This document shows, one piece after another, positions 1-8,745 of a stretch of DNA of 64,000 nucleotides. The stretch's first letter is position 1, and each line of letters starts with the position of its first letter. Below the pieces are notes generated by a model, which saw only the letters and a list, made by a program, of their open reading frames with translations, did no database searches and was not told the origin of the DNA. Origin of the DNA: Cystobacter ferrugineus (GTDB taxonomy: Bacteria; Myxococcota; Myxococcia; Myxococcales; Myxococcaceae); NCBI RefSeq assembly GCF_001887355.1, contig NZ_MPIN01000007.1, forward strand, positions 146,888 through 210,887. Reading direction: 5' to 3'. A program made the position numbers and the translations under genes.

Positions 1-426
1 GGCCTCCGCGGCGCCATGGCGGGAGCGGATGAGGGGGAAGAGCCGGGCGGCGAGCGCGCTCCGCCGGGCATGGGCCAGGCCCTTGAGGACGCGGCGGCGG
101 ACGAAGGGGGCCAGCTCGGGCAGGCGCCGTTCGAGGGCGGCGTCGTCCAGGACGAAGCGTCCGGCGAAGGCGGCGGCCCGGCCCTGGACCAGGCAGGAGG
201 GGTGGGTGAGTCCCCGCAGCAGGGTGTCTCCGTCCCGCGCCGCCCGGGCCATCTCGAGCGCCAGCAGTCCTTCATGGGCGCCGCCGGAGATCAGCCGGTT
301 CATGAGCGGCTTCAGCTCGGGGAGGTCGCGGCCATCGCGGCCCAGGAGGGCGACCCGTCTGAGCCGCGCCCCGTGGTTCAGTTTGTCCAGCTCCGACAGC
401 AATGCCTCTCGCGACGGGATCCGCAT
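1..426 (-). CDS. HEAT-repeat-like hypothetical protein, 3' end cut by window edge
   Basis: Open reading frame on the minus strand from an ATG (424-426) to the window edge with no stop, giving 142 residues of an incomplete protein. The translation begins MRIPSREALLSELDKL and is rich in Leu, Ala and Arg. It has amphipathic helix pairs with recurring LxxLxxxL spacing and a Gly-Gly turn near residue 49, which suggests an alpha-solenoid (HEAT/armadillo-like) protein. The frame shows normal GC-rich codon use, whereas the two plus-strand frames opposite encode low-complexity Arg/Gly/Pro sequence. The 113 bases between this start and the neighbouring SDR gene would hold its promoter. No function can be assigned; the family call is inference from composition. 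Confidence 0.6.
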   Translation of the reverse strand, partial: MRIPSREALLSELDKLNHGARLRRVALLGRDGRDLPELKPLMNRLISGGAHEGLLALEMARAARDGDTLLRGLTHPSCLVQGRAAAFAGRFVLDDAALERRLPELAPFVRRRVLKGLAHARRSALAARLFPLIRSRHGAAEA

Positions 427-539
427 GCGGACTTCCTCTCCAGGTTGCCGCCCGCGACGGGACGCCGTGAGGGGCGGGATGTGGCCCCCGGACCCGGAGG
501 CCGGGGCACTGATGGCGTTGCTGGCGCGTACCTGACCGC

Positions 540-1304
540 TCAGCCCGCCTCGCCGCCGCCGTCGATGTTGTAGGCCGAGCCGCTGATGGAGGCCGCCGCG
601 TCCGAGGCCAGGAAGAGGCACAGCGCCGCGACTTCCTCGGGTTGGATGACCCGGCCCATGGCGTGCATGTTCGCCAGCGCCGCGTGGGCCTCCTGCTCCG
701 AGCGGCCCGTGGTCTTGCTGATGGCGGCCTTGGCGTTGGAGAGCATGTCCGTCTCCGTCCAGCCCGGATTGACGATGTTCACCGTCACGTTCTTGCGCGC
801 CCACTCCGCCGCCAGCGAGCGCGTGAGTCCGAGCAGCGCGTGCTTGGACGCGCAGTAGGCCGACGTGTACTTCACGCCCCGCGTCGCCGCGATGCTGCCG
901 ATGTTGATGATCCGGCCCCCGCCCGCCGCCGCCATCGCGGGCAACAGCTCGCGGCAGAAGAGGAAGGGCGCCGTCACGTTCACCGCCATCACCCGGTGGT
1001 AGTCCTCCGTGCTCGTCTTGTTGATGGGGGCGGACACGGTGATGCCCGCGTTGTTCACCAGCACCCGGGGCGCCCCGGCCTCGAGGATGCGCCGGCTCGC
1101 GGCGATCACCGCCGCCTCGTCCGCCACGTCGATGGCCAACGGGCGCACCGCTCCATTGGACTCGCGCGCGAGCTGCTCCAGCGCGTCCGCCGCCCGAGCG
1201 AGGGCCCACACCTCGTAGCCCTCCTTCACGAAGGACTGCACCAGCGCCCGCCCGATGCCCCGGCTGGCGCCCGTCACCACGGCTACCTTCTTGGATGTCG
1301 TCAT
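540..1304 (-). CDS. SDR family NAD(P)-dependent oxidoreductase
   Basis: A 254-residue classical short-chain dehydrogenase/reductase. The N-terminal Rossmann motif TGASRGIG binds the nucleotide, NNAG marks the strand-4 region, IGSIAA carries the catalytic Ser, and YCASK gives Tyr150 and Lys154. A C-terminal NIDGGGE stretch matches the usual end of 3-oxoacyl-ACP-reductase-like members. I chose the ATG at 1304; an upstream TTG at 1313 would add only three residues. The gene is divergent from the M20 peptidase at 1468, with about 160 bases between them. Substrate cannot be deduced: fabG-like reductases and 3-hydroxyacyl or sugar dehydrogenases share all these motifs. Confidence 0.88.
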   Translation of the reverse strand: MTTSKKVAVVTGASRGIGRALVQSFVKEGYEVWALARAADALEQLARESNGAVRPLAIDVADEAAVIAASRRILEAGAPRVLVNNAGITVSAPINKTSTEDYHRVMAVNVTAPFLFCRELLPAMAAAGGGRIINIGSIAATRGVKYTSAYCASKHALLGLTRSLAAEWARKNVTVNIVNPGWTETDMLSNAKAAISKTTGRSEQEAHAALANMHAMGRVIQPEEVAALCLFLASDAAASISGSAYNIDGGGEAG

Positions 1305-1467
1305 GGCGCCCAACCATACCCGGACACCGTCCGTCCTGGCCCTGTCCGGTGAGACAAGCCCCCACGAGGAGTATGGCTGGAATGGGACGCCCGGGAGGGA
1401 AGCGACCTGGCGGGAGCACGGGGGCCGCCCATCGGGGCCCGGGGTGGTGTAGAGGGGAGGGCGCCTC

Positions 1468-2943
1468 GTGTTTCACGAATCGAACCCGGAGCCCGTCCTC
1501 ATGAGCACCCCCCGGTTGAACGTCACCACCGCCACCGCCACGTCCGAGCGCATCTGGGAGGAGGAGATCATCCCCCGGCTGCACGACTACATCCGCATCC
1601 CCAACAAGTCGCCCAGCTTCGACAAGGAGTGGGCGAAGAGCGGGCACATGGACAAGGCGGTGAAGCTCATCGCCGGCTGGTGCGAGTCCCAGGCGAAGCA
1701 CATCCCCGGCCTCAAGGTGGAGGTGGTGACGCTCAAGAACGAGCAGGGCGAGGCGCGCACCCCCGTCATCTACATGGAGATTCCCGGCACGGGCGACGAC
1801 ACGGTGGTGCTCTACGGCCACCTGGACAAGCAGCCGGAGATGACGGGCTGGCGCGCGGGGCTCTCCCCCTGGGAGCCGGTGCGCGAGGGCGACAAGCTCT
1901 ACGGGCGTGGCGGCGCGGATGATGGGTACTCGGCCTTCGCGTCGCTGGCGGCCATCCGCCTCTTGCGCGAGCAGGGCGTGCCGCACGCGCGCTGCGTGGT
2001 GCTCATCGAGGCGTGCGAGGAGAGCGGCAGCTATGACTTGCCGGCCTACATCGAGCACCTCGCGCCGCGCATCGGCAAGGCGTCGCTCGTGGTGTGCCTG
2101 GACTCGGGTTGCGCCAACTACGAGCAGTTGTGGATGACGACGTCGCTGCGCGGGCTCGTGTCCGGCAACCTGCGCGTGGACATCCTCAGCGAGGGCGTGC
2201 ACTCGGGAGACGCGAGCGGCATCGTGCCCTCGTCGTTCCGCATCATGCGCCAGATCCTCTCGCGCGTGGAGGACGAGCAGACGGGCCGCATCCTCGTCGA
2301 GGGCCTGCACGTGCACATCCCCCAGGCGCGCCGGGAGCAGGCCGCGGCCGTGGCGGAGGTGCTGGGCGAGGAGGTGTACTCGAAGTTCCCCTGGGTGCCC
2401 GGCGCCCGCCCGGTGACGGTGGATCGCGCGGAGCAGATCCTCAACCGCACCTGGCGCCCGGCCCTGTCCGTCACGGGCGTGGACGGCATGCCGACGCTGG
2501 GGAGCGCGGGCAACGTGCTGCGTCCCTTCACCTCGGTGAAGCTGTCCATGCGGATTCCTCCCCGGTTGGAGCCGAAGGCGGCCACCGAGGCGCTCAAGCA
2601 GGCGCTCGAGGCCCACCCGCCCTATGGCGCGAAGGTGTCGTTCGAGGGGGAGAAGGCGAGCGCCGGCTGGGACGCGCCGCCGCTGGAGAAGTGGCTGGAG
2701 GAGGCGGTGCAGGACGCCTCGCGCACGTACTTCGGCCGGCCGTTCATGGCCATGGGCGAGGGCGGCACCATTCCCTTCATGGAGATGCTCGGCCGGCGCT
2801 TCCCCCACGCCCAGTTCCTCATCACCGGCGTGCTCGGGCCCAACAGCAACGCCCACGGCCCCAACGAGTTCCTGCACCTGCCCACCGGCAAGAAGCTCAC
2901 CTGCTGCGTGGCCAGCGTCATCTCCGCGCACCTGTCCCGGTAG
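1468..2943 (+). CDS. M20 family metallopeptidase (dipeptidase-like)
   Basis: A 491-residue zinc peptidase of the M20/CNDP dipeptidase type, expected to hydrolyse small peptides in the cytoplasm. Visible signatures are the metal site YGHLDKQPE (His118, Asp120), GRGGADDGY with the bridging Asp, the catalytic EACEESG pair, and LDSG further on. A dimerisation/lid domain occupies roughly residues 220-360, and the C-terminal SNAHGPNE segment supplies the last metal His. The GTG at 1468 follows a good AGGGGAGG ribosome-binding site with 7-8 nt spacing; the in-frame ATG at 1501 (MSTPRLN) is an alternative start with a weaker GGAG. No signal peptide is seen. Confidence 0.9.
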   Translation: MFHESNPEPVLMSTPRLNVTTATATSERIWEEEIIPRLHDYIRIPNKSPSFDKEWAKSGHMDKAVKLIAGWCESQAKHIPGLKVEVVTLKNEQGEARTPVIYMEIPGTGDDTVVLYGHLDKQPEMTGWRAGLSPWEPVREGDKLYGRGGADDGYSAFASLAAIRLLREQGVPHARCVVLIEACEESGSYDLPAYIEHLAPRIGKASLVVCLDSGCANYEQLWMTTSLRGLVSGNLRVDILSEGVHSGDASGIVPSSFRIMRQILSRVEDEQTGRILVEGLHVHIPQARREQAAAVAEVLGEEVYSKFPWVPGARPVTVDRAEQILNRTWRPALSVTGVDGMPTLGSAGNVLRPFTSVKLSMRIPPRLEPKAATEALKQALEAHPPYGAKVSFEGEKASAGWDAPPLEKWLEEAVQDASRTYFGRPFMAMGEGGTIPFMEMLGRRFPHAQFLITGVLGPNSNAHGPNEFLHLPTGKKLTCCVASVISAHLSR

Positions 2944-2991
2944 GTTCTTCTCGGGAGCGGTTCGGGGGGTGTCTTTTCGGGAGTGTCCCGC

Positions 2992-3020
2992 CGCCCGTGG
3001 CCCCGTGGGGGCCGCGGGTG
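2992..3020 (+). terminator. GC-rich hairpin after M20 peptidase gene
   Basis: A 13-bp stem (two G-U wobbles) closed by a 3-nt loop lies about 50 nt after the peptidase stop and before the next start at 3107. There is no T-run, so intrinsic termination is plausible but not certain. Confidence 0.4.
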
Positions 3021-3106
3021 GCTCTGTTCGACACCGCACGCCGCCGCTCGCGGCTCGGAGGCTCGGAGCGGGCAACGGGTAGGGTCCCGGCCCCTCGAAA
3101 AAGACC

Positions 3107-4417
3107 ATGTACAGCAGCCTCGACAGCATCGACATCGTCACGCAGAACGAAGAGACGGGCCGCAAGGGCTTCCTGCAGACGGATCACCGCTCGGCCGCGG
3201 AGATCCAACAGGAGCGGGAGCTGTCCACCCTGTTCGCCCTCACCCGCATGCTCAACGCGCGTCAGGCCATCGAGTCCGAGGGAGGGCCGGTGGATGTGCT
3301 CTACGTCTGCTCGGAACCGCCTCCCGACTTCCTGCGCAGCGTGGTGACCTCGGCGGGGGGCCGGGTGCAGATCAACGACGAGCCGGTCTCCGTGTACGAA
3401 GGACCCATCGGTACCCCGGAGGATCTCGCGGAAGACGCCTTCCGGAGGCTCGCGTACCGGGTGGCCCATGAACGGGAGGCGTCCCTGGACGAGGGCCTCC
3501 TGTCAGCGCTGCAGGAGGAATACGCCCAGCAGCCCGGCGCGGAGGAGGACGAGCCCGGGTATTGGACGCGCGTCGTCGAGCTGGCGGCGGTGACCGGAGA
3601 GCTCCTGCGGGCCCGTCATGGTGGGCGGTGGGCCGCGGCCCAGGACATGGCGACGATGCCCTTTGCCTTCCGCCTCGGGGGGGAGGGCGCGTCGCCCGCG
3701 ATCGTCAACGTGGTGGGCAAGGCCGAGCGGTTCCTGACGAACGGGGAGCGCGACAGCCTCGTGCTCCTGCTGCGCATGGCGGAGGACCAGTCCCTCCTCG
3801 CGGCCTCCGAGCCCAGGCCCGTGCTGTTCACGCTCAAGCCCTCGGACTGGAGCGTGCGCGACCGGGTGCTCTGCCGGCCCCTGTTCGACGCGCAGACCCG
3901 TGCCGACGTGCCGCTCCTGGCCTATGGGGAAGATCTGCCGAACTCGTTCTCCCTCTTCAAGCGGGGCGGCTCCCGGGATGGGGAACTGGATGCGCTGCAT
4001 GCCCAGGCGCTCGAGAACCTGAAGGCCGTCTCCGTGGAGATCGACGAGCACGGCGAGGGCCCCCAGCGGGTGCTCGCCGTGTCGGGCCACTTCTTCGCCG
4101 CCGAGAAGGTGCTGGACGTGCCCTTCATGCGCGCCATGCACGAGCGCCTCGGCAGCCAGGTGCTCCTGGCGGCGGTGCCCCGCAAGGGGTTGCTCCTGCT
4201 CACCAGCGCGCTCGTGGAGCCCCCGTTCACGGCGGAGTTCCTCGGCCTGTGCGAGGAGCAGTACGCGAATCAGGACTCCGCGCCCATCTCCCCGACGCCC
4301 CTGGTCATCCAGGACGGGGAGATCCGCGGCTTCGTCCAGATGGGCGATGAAGCGCCAACCCCTTCCCCGTCGGAGGAGCCGTCCCGGACGGGACCCACGG
4401 GGGGACTGAAGAACTGA
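3107..4417 (+). CDS. Hypothetical protein with DUF1444/YtpQ-like C-terminal half
   Basis: A 436-residue soluble protein with no signal peptide. The N-terminal 100 residues contain an alpha/beta stretch (VDVLYVCSEPPPDFL). The part from about residue 310 to 425 (SGHFFAAEKVLD, then VLLAAVPRKGLLLLTSA) resembles the layout of the DUF1444/YtpQ family, in which a target strand is followed by a P-x-R/K-D/G-x-L strand. The last 20 residues are Pro/Ser-rich. Function is unknown; the family link is my reading of the pattern. The start ATG at 3107 follows an A-rich stretch (cgaaaaagacc) without a clear ribosome-binding site; TAGGGT lies at 3080-3085. The gene converges on the DUF2058 gene. Confidence 0.75.
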   Translation: MYSSLDSIDIVTQNEETGRKGFLQTDHRSAAEIQQERELSTLFALTRMLNARQAIESEGGPVDVLYVCSEPPPDFLRSVVTSAGGRVQINDEPVSVYEGPIGTPEDLAEDAFRRLAYRVAHEREASLDEGLLSALQEEYAQQPGAEEDEPGYWTRVVELAAVTGELLRARHGGRWAAAQDMATMPFAFRLGGEGASPAIVNVVGKAERFLTNGERDSLVLLLRMAEDQSLLAASEPRPVLFTLKPSDWSVRDRVLCRPLFDAQTRADVPLLAYGEDLPNSFSLFKRGGSRDGELDALHAQALENLKAVSVEIDEHGEGPQRVLAVSGHFFAAEKVLDVPFMRAMHERLGSQVLLAAVPRKGLLLLTSALVEPPFTAEFLGLCEEQYANQDSAPISPTPLVIQDGEIRGFVQMGDEAPTPSPSEEPSRTGPTGGLKN

Positions 4418-4470
4418 GGGGGCGCCCCGCGTCCCCTGCTCGGAGCCGCGGGGCGTACCGCTTCAGCGGC

Positions 4471-5301
4471 TCAGGACGGCGTGGGCTCGCTGGAGCCCTC
4501 GGGGGCCGAGCCCTCGGCGGAGGCGCTCGCGGCATCGTCGGACTCGGACGGCTCGTCGTCCTCGTCGGGCACGGGCGCGTCTCCCCGGGCCTCGGCCGCC
4601 TGCTGCTCCTTGACCTGGTCGTCGCTCATGAAGCCGATGGGCGAGTCCTTGCGGTTGAGGAAGCGCACCGACTTCTTCGAGATGGCGAACATCTGCTCGG
4701 CCACGGCCGCGGGCACCAGCGAGTGCTCGATCTGCGCCGGCTCGGGGCGCTCCACCACGCCGAGCGTGCCGTCCTCGAGCTGCTTGGCCTGTGCCTCGGT
4801 CAGCTCCAGGCGGCGCAGCTTCCCCTTGCGCGTCATGAAGTAGAAGACGGTGGCGCCGACGTCCACGGGCACCTGCCCGCCGTACACCAGCTCGCGCAGC
4901 TTCTTGTCCAGCTCCACCTGCTTCTTGGACTCCATGCGCTGGGCGGCCTTGGAGCCCGGCAGGGGCGGCAGCTTGGGCACGGGGCGGCTGGCCGCCTCCG
5001 CCTGGGGAGGACGCCCTCCCTGCGGCCGACCGGCACCTTGCGGACGGAAGCCACCCTGCGGCCGTCCAGAGCCCTGCGGACGTCCTCCTCCTCCCGGCCC
5101 CTCGCGGCGGGGCGGACGCTCGTCCCGGCCCCGGTGCTCACGCGGTGGGCGCTCCTCGCGCTCGCCTCGGGGCGGGCCCGAGCGCTGGGCCGACGGCTCG
5201 GACGGGGGGCGGGGGGCCTTCGCGGCCGTGGTTTCGGACTTCTTCGCCTGGTCCTCGGAGACCAGGCCGGCCTTCAAGAGCTTGTCACGCAGGTTCTGCA
5301 T
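4471..5301 (-). CDS. DUF2058 (YaiL-like) family protein
   Basis: A 276-residue protein starting MQNLRDKLLKAGLVSEDQAK, the N-terminal signature of the DUF2058 family (E. coli YaiL), whose members are described as polynucleotide-associated proteins of unknown mechanism. Residues 30-115 are a disordered Arg/Gly/Pro/Gln-rich tract with repeated GRPQGG units. The conserved domain (GKLRRLELTEAQAKQLEDG, then VPAAVAEQMF) occupies about residues 130-225, and an acidic tail closes the protein. A longer frame extends upstream to 5610, but only the ATG at 5301 matches the family start. Basic disordered arm plus acidic tail suits nucleic-acid association; this is inference. Confidence 0.85.
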   Translation of the reverse strand: MQNLRDKLLKAGLVSEDQAKKSETTAAKAPRPPSEPSAQRSGPPRGEREERPPREHRGRDERPPRREGPGGGGRPQGSGRPQGGFRPQGAGRPQGGRPPQAEAASRPVPKLPPLPGSKAAQRMESKKQVELDKKLRELVYGGQVPVDVGATVFYFMTRKGKLRRLELTEAQAKQLEDGTLGVVERPEPAQIEHSLVPAAVAEQMFAISKKSVRFLNRKDSPIGFMSDDQVKEQQAAEARGDAPVPDEDDEPSESDDAASASAEGSAPEGSSEPTPS

Positions 5302-5407
5302 ACGGCGTCTTCTATCTCGTACAGTGCCGGGCGCAAAGCCGTCCCTTGCCCCTCTTGTACCTCCTTCGTAATTTGGGCAACCCCCTCGTCTGGCAGTTGG
5401 AGGACCC

Positions 5408-6442
5408 GTGACCCGTTTTTCTCCGTCCGTCGTCGCCGCCGTCCTGGCGCTCTCCGCCTCGGCGTGTCGTCCGGACGAAGTCGACCGTGCGGCCAAGGCG
5501 CGCATCTTCTCCCCCGAGGATCCGCCCAAGGTGGTGGCCTCGGCGGCCGAGAAGCTCAACCCCCAGGACGTGGCGGACAACCCCCGGGTGGCGCGTCGCA
5601 TCCTGTCCATGGATGCCGCCGAGGTGACCGAGCGGCTCGGGCCCCATGCCTACACGGCCACCATCACCACCGAGTGGACGGGGGCGCAGAACAGCGGCTC
5701 GAACAGGCTCACCGAGACGCGCACCTTCCGCGCGGGCCCCGGCGGCGTGGGCGGGGACTTCCATGGTGTGATGGAGAACAGTCGCGACCAGGGCCTGGAG
5801 GTGATGCGCGTGGGGGGCAAGGTGTACGCCCGCAACCGCTACGGCGTCTTCCGGCAGCGGCTGCGTGACCGGGGCATGGCCGAGCGCACGCGCTCCGAGC
5901 TCACCGGCGCCATCCGCGACATGGACGTGCTCTTCCGGGACCGGCTGCACCTGGCGGCCCAGGGCACCGTCACCTACGAGGGCCGCACCGCCTGGCGCTA
6001 CCAGGTGAGCCTGGGACCCGAGGGCAACACGGGCACCCAGCCCGTCGTGCTGCCCGCGCTCGCCACGCCCAAGGGCGGCCGTGACGAGACCACCCGCCGC
6101 CGCCTGGCTTTCTTCGAGCACCGCGTCCCCCAGTCGCTCAGCGGCGAGGTGTTCGTGGATGCCGCCACCTCCGTCGTCCTCAAGGTCCGCCTCGACGGCC
6201 GTGTCTCCGTGCCCGCCAATGACGCCGCAGGTCTGGCCGAGCTGCGCATGGTGTTGGAGTCCGCCGTGACTGAAATCGGGAAGGATCCCAAGCTGCAGGC
6301 GCCGGAGAACTTCCTGCCGGACGCGGACAAGCCGCAGGGCATCGCGGACGCACTGGATCGCTTCGGGATTCCGCGCAATAAGCCCGAGGGCTCCACGCCG
6401 GGCGCGGCCCCCGCCCCGGAGGATCCTCCGGACGAGCCGTAG
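5408..6442 (+). CDS. Putative lipoprotein, hypothetical
   Basis: A 344-residue exported protein starting at a GTG that follows a GGAGG ribosome-binding site. The N-terminus MTRFSPSVVAAVLALSASAC is a short lipoprotein-like signal with Cys20 as the probable lipidation site. The rest is a soluble alpha/beta domain with aromatic strands (GGKVYARNRYGVFRQRL) and alternating hydrophobic strands near residues 180-285 (TVTYEGRTAWRYQVSL), as in periplasmic LolA-like or beta-clamshell folds. A Pro/Glu/Ala-rich tail ends it. It is divergent from the DUF2058 gene. No family is recognised. Confidence 0.75.
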   Translation: MTRFSPSVVAAVLALSASACRPDEVDRAAKARIFSPEDPPKVVASAAEKLNPQDVADNPRVARRILSMDAAEVTERLGPHAYTATITTEWTGAQNSGSNRLTETRTFRAGPGGVGGDFHGVMENSRDQGLEVMRVGGKVYARNRYGVFRQRLRDRGMAERTRSELTGAIRDMDVLFRDRLHLAAQGTVTYEGRTAWRYQVSLGPEGNTGTQPVVLPALATPKGGRDETTRRRLAFFEHRVPQSLSGEVFVDAATSVVLKVRLDGRVSVPANDAAGLAELRMVLESAVTEIGKDPKLQAPENFLPDADKPQGIADALDRFGIPRNKPEGSTPGAAPAPEDPPDEP

Positions 6443-6692
6443 TGCCGCCGGGGGGGGTCGCTGCCCCCTCCCTCCCCCTGTCCCAAGCCGCGCCGACCCG
6501 GGATTGGACCTGGGAACTAGGACCCGGGTCTCATGCTCCGGGGTAGGGAGGCGTGTGCTTCGCTACAGACAGGCATCGGGATGTTGGAAGAAAATTTGAC
6601 CCTCCTCTTGCGATCTCTACAATCCTCGTCGGTTGCGGCTCGGACGCGTCCGACATGATCGGATGTTCAGGGTCGATCGCAAGGGAGTGGAC

Positions 6693-7022
6693 ATGGAGCG
6701 CAAGGTCAGCGGTAGCACGACGGTGACGGCCAAGGAGGTCAAGGTAGCGCTGGAGAAGGCGCGGACCCTGGCCCCCGAGGAGGAGAAGGTGCTGCGCATG
6801 CGGCACGGCGCCGGAGCCGCCAGCAAGACCGCGCCGCTTCCGCGGGCCGCGGGCCAGAACGAGGAGCTGGGCGATGAGCTGCTGCTCATCGAGATGCAGC
6901 TCATGAAGGCCATGCGCGAGCGCACGGGCCAGACGAAGACGGCCAGCAACAAGCCCCAGACGGCCGCGAGCGCGAAGGCGACGAAGGAGAAGATCGTCCG
7001 CGCCCTGAAGAAGAAGCCGTAG
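6693..7022 (+). CDS. Small basic hypothetical protein with sigma-4-like motif
   Basis: A 109-residue basic protein. The ATG at 6693 is preceded by AAGGGAG; in-frame ATGs at 6633 and 6663 are less likely. Residues 26-42 read TLAPEEEKVLRMRHGAG, very close to the start of sigma-70 region 4 (L-x-P-R-E-E-K-V-L-R-M-R-F-G), but the helix-turn-helix that should follow is missing. A second helix (ELGDELLLIEMQLMKAMRE) and a Lys/Ala-rich tail complete it. It may bind nucleic acid or mimic a sigma surface; no function is known to me. It converges on the M3-type peptidase gene. Confidence 0.65.
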   Translation: MERKVSGSTTVTAKEVKVALEKARTLAPEEEKVLRMRHGAGAASKTAPLPRAAGQNEELGDELLLIEMQLMKAMRERTGQTKTASNKPQTAASAKATKEKIVRALKKKP

Positions 7023-7056
7023 CCGGTACCCGAGGGGGGGATTCCCGAGAAGGCGC

Positions 7057-8577
7057 TCAGCGATTGAGCAGGGCCACGAGGCGGTCACCCGCCTCGGGGA
7101 GCGCCAGTTTTTTGCCTGAGATCTCCTGGGACAGTGTTTCGGCGTCGTCGGTGCCACCCCGGGCGAAGAGGCCCTGGAGCCACTGGCGCGCGGAGGGATT
7201 GCGCCACCAGTCCTCGTTGAAGCGTCCGGTGAGGGACGGGGTGAGCCGTGCCTCCAGCGCCCAGCCGCGCAGGTAGCGCGTCACGTAGAGTTGCGGGTCC
7301 ACGTCGAAGAGGAAGAAGCCGCGATGGGGCTCGACGAAGAGCGCCTGGCGCTGGGTGTCGACGTACTCCTCTGCGCGCTCGGACGAGGGCCCACTGGTGC
7401 GCAGCGACAGCTCGTAGCCGAGCCGGGCGCAGTGCCGGCGCAACACGGTGAGGGCCTGGAAGGCCGCCATGCGGGCCGCGTCGCGTGCCGGGGAGGTGGG
7501 CAGTCGCGCGTAGCGCTTGAGCCACTCCTCGTCCATCAGCAGCCGCTCGAAGAGGGTCGCGAAGCCCTCCGTCACCGAGGCGTCGCCCAGGCGGCGCAGC
7601 TCCAGCGGGAGTTGCTCCGACACGTGGGCGTGGTGCAGCGCGTGTCCGTACTCGTGCAGCAGGCTGCCCAGGGCATCGAGCCCCGCGTGCGGCTGGAGCA
7701 CCAGGCGCACCTCGTGCGGCACGCGCACCGAGGCGGTGATGGGGCGCGCCACCTTGCCGGGCCGTGTCTCGTCGTCCAGGCGGATGCGGCCTTCGGCGGA
7801 CGGGTGGAAGCCCCACTCGCCGAGCCAGCGGATGACGGCGGGCAGCCCATCCTCGCGTCGGAAGAAGGCATGCATCCACGGCACCTGGGTGGCGGCGCGC
7901 AGGTCATGCCGTCGCGCGTTGCCCGTGGGCAGCGGCCGCAGCGTGGGCTCCACCTTCTTGAGCACGTAGGAGAGCACGTCCCGGTAGGCGTCCTCGGTGG
8001 CGCGCAGCGTCTGGGCGGCGGCCTCGGCGAGCGGCTGGAGCGCGATGCCGGAGACGTCCTCGCGCAGGGCGAGGTAGCTCGGGGCGCCGAGCTTCTCGGC
8101 GACGCGGAAGGTGGCCTCGTGGCGGGCGCCGTAGCGGCCCCGGTTGTCCCAGAGGAAGCCGCCCGCGGCGTTCTCGAGCACGGCGCGCCGGGTGCGATTG
8201 CCCTCGTGGGGAATCTGTCCGAGCACCTCTCCGAAGGAGAGCACCCCGTCGTCCACGGGGATGCTCGAGCGGGTTTCGAGCTGGGCGATGGCCTCGGCCT
8301 CGGGGGCGGCGAGGGCCTCCTCGACCTGGGTGGCGATGAAGTCGCGCAGGAGTCGCAGGCGGCGCACCGCGAGCAGGTCTCCCTTGGCCTGGGCCTTGGG
8401 GACGGCCTCGGTGGCGGCGGCGAAGGCCTCGGCGGAGGCGATCTCCGGCGAGTCCTCATAGAGCTCGCGGAGGGAGAACTCCTGGGGGCGGCCAGCGGCC
8501 GAGCGCCAGACGGAGGTGGCCAGCGCGGCGAGGAAGTCGTCCAGGTTCTCGCGAAGAAGGGGAAGGGGACGGTCCAT
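7057..8577 (-). CDS. M3-type (thimet/oligopeptidase-like) zinc metallopeptidase
   Basis: A 506-residue helical protein with the zinc-binding HEYGH (residues 308-312) followed 25 residues later by the Glu337 ligand in VTEGFATL. This spacing is typical of the M3/gluzincin oligopeptidase clan. It is shorter than classical M3 enzymes (around 600-700 residues) and lacks a signal peptide, so a cytoplasmic oligopeptidase is likely. The start at 8577 (MDRPLPLLREN) lies just after GAGAAGGGG; an ATG at 8589 is an equally possible start. Substrate is unknown. Confidence 0.8.
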   Translation of the reverse strand: MDRPLPLLRENLDDFLAALATSVWRSAAGRPQEFSLRELYEDSPEIASAEAFAAATEAVPKAQAKGDLLAVRRLRLLRDFIATQVEEALAAPEAEAIAQLETRSSIPVDDGVLSFGEVLGQIPHEGNRTRRAVLENAAGGFLWDNRGRYGARHEATFRVAEKLGAPSYLALREDVSGIALQPLAEAAAQTLRATEDAYRDVLSYVLKKVEPTLRPLPTGNARRHDLRAATQVPWMHAFFRREDGLPAVIRWLGEWGFHPSAEGRIRLDDETRPGKVARPITASVRVPHEVRLVLQPHAGLDALGSLLHEYGHALHHAHVSEQLPLELRRLGDASVTEGFATLFERLLMDEEWLKRYARLPTSPARDAARMAAFQALTVLRRHCARLGYELSLRTSGPSSERAEEYVDTQRQALFVEPHRGFFLFDVDPQLYVTRYLRGWALEARLTPSLTGRFNEDWWRNPSARQWLQGLFARGGTDDAETLSQEISGKKLALPEAGDRLVALLNR

Positions 8578-8745
8578 GCCCCTTCTCATACTCCAGAGAC
8601 CAGGGCCTGGCATTCCCTTCGCCATATGCGCCCTCGTTGGGCTGCATGGACATTCTGGTCATGGACGGAACACTCCGTATGCTGCTGTGGGGTAGATGCT
8701 GGCCACGCGCCAAGGCTTCCTGTTGCGCTCTGAGCGGGTGTGCCC

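Noticed and set aside
5302-5610. N-terminal extension of the DUF2058 protein to 5610
   Set aside because: Family N-terminus MQNLRDKLLKAGLV begins at 5301; the extension overlaps the divergent lipoprotein gene.
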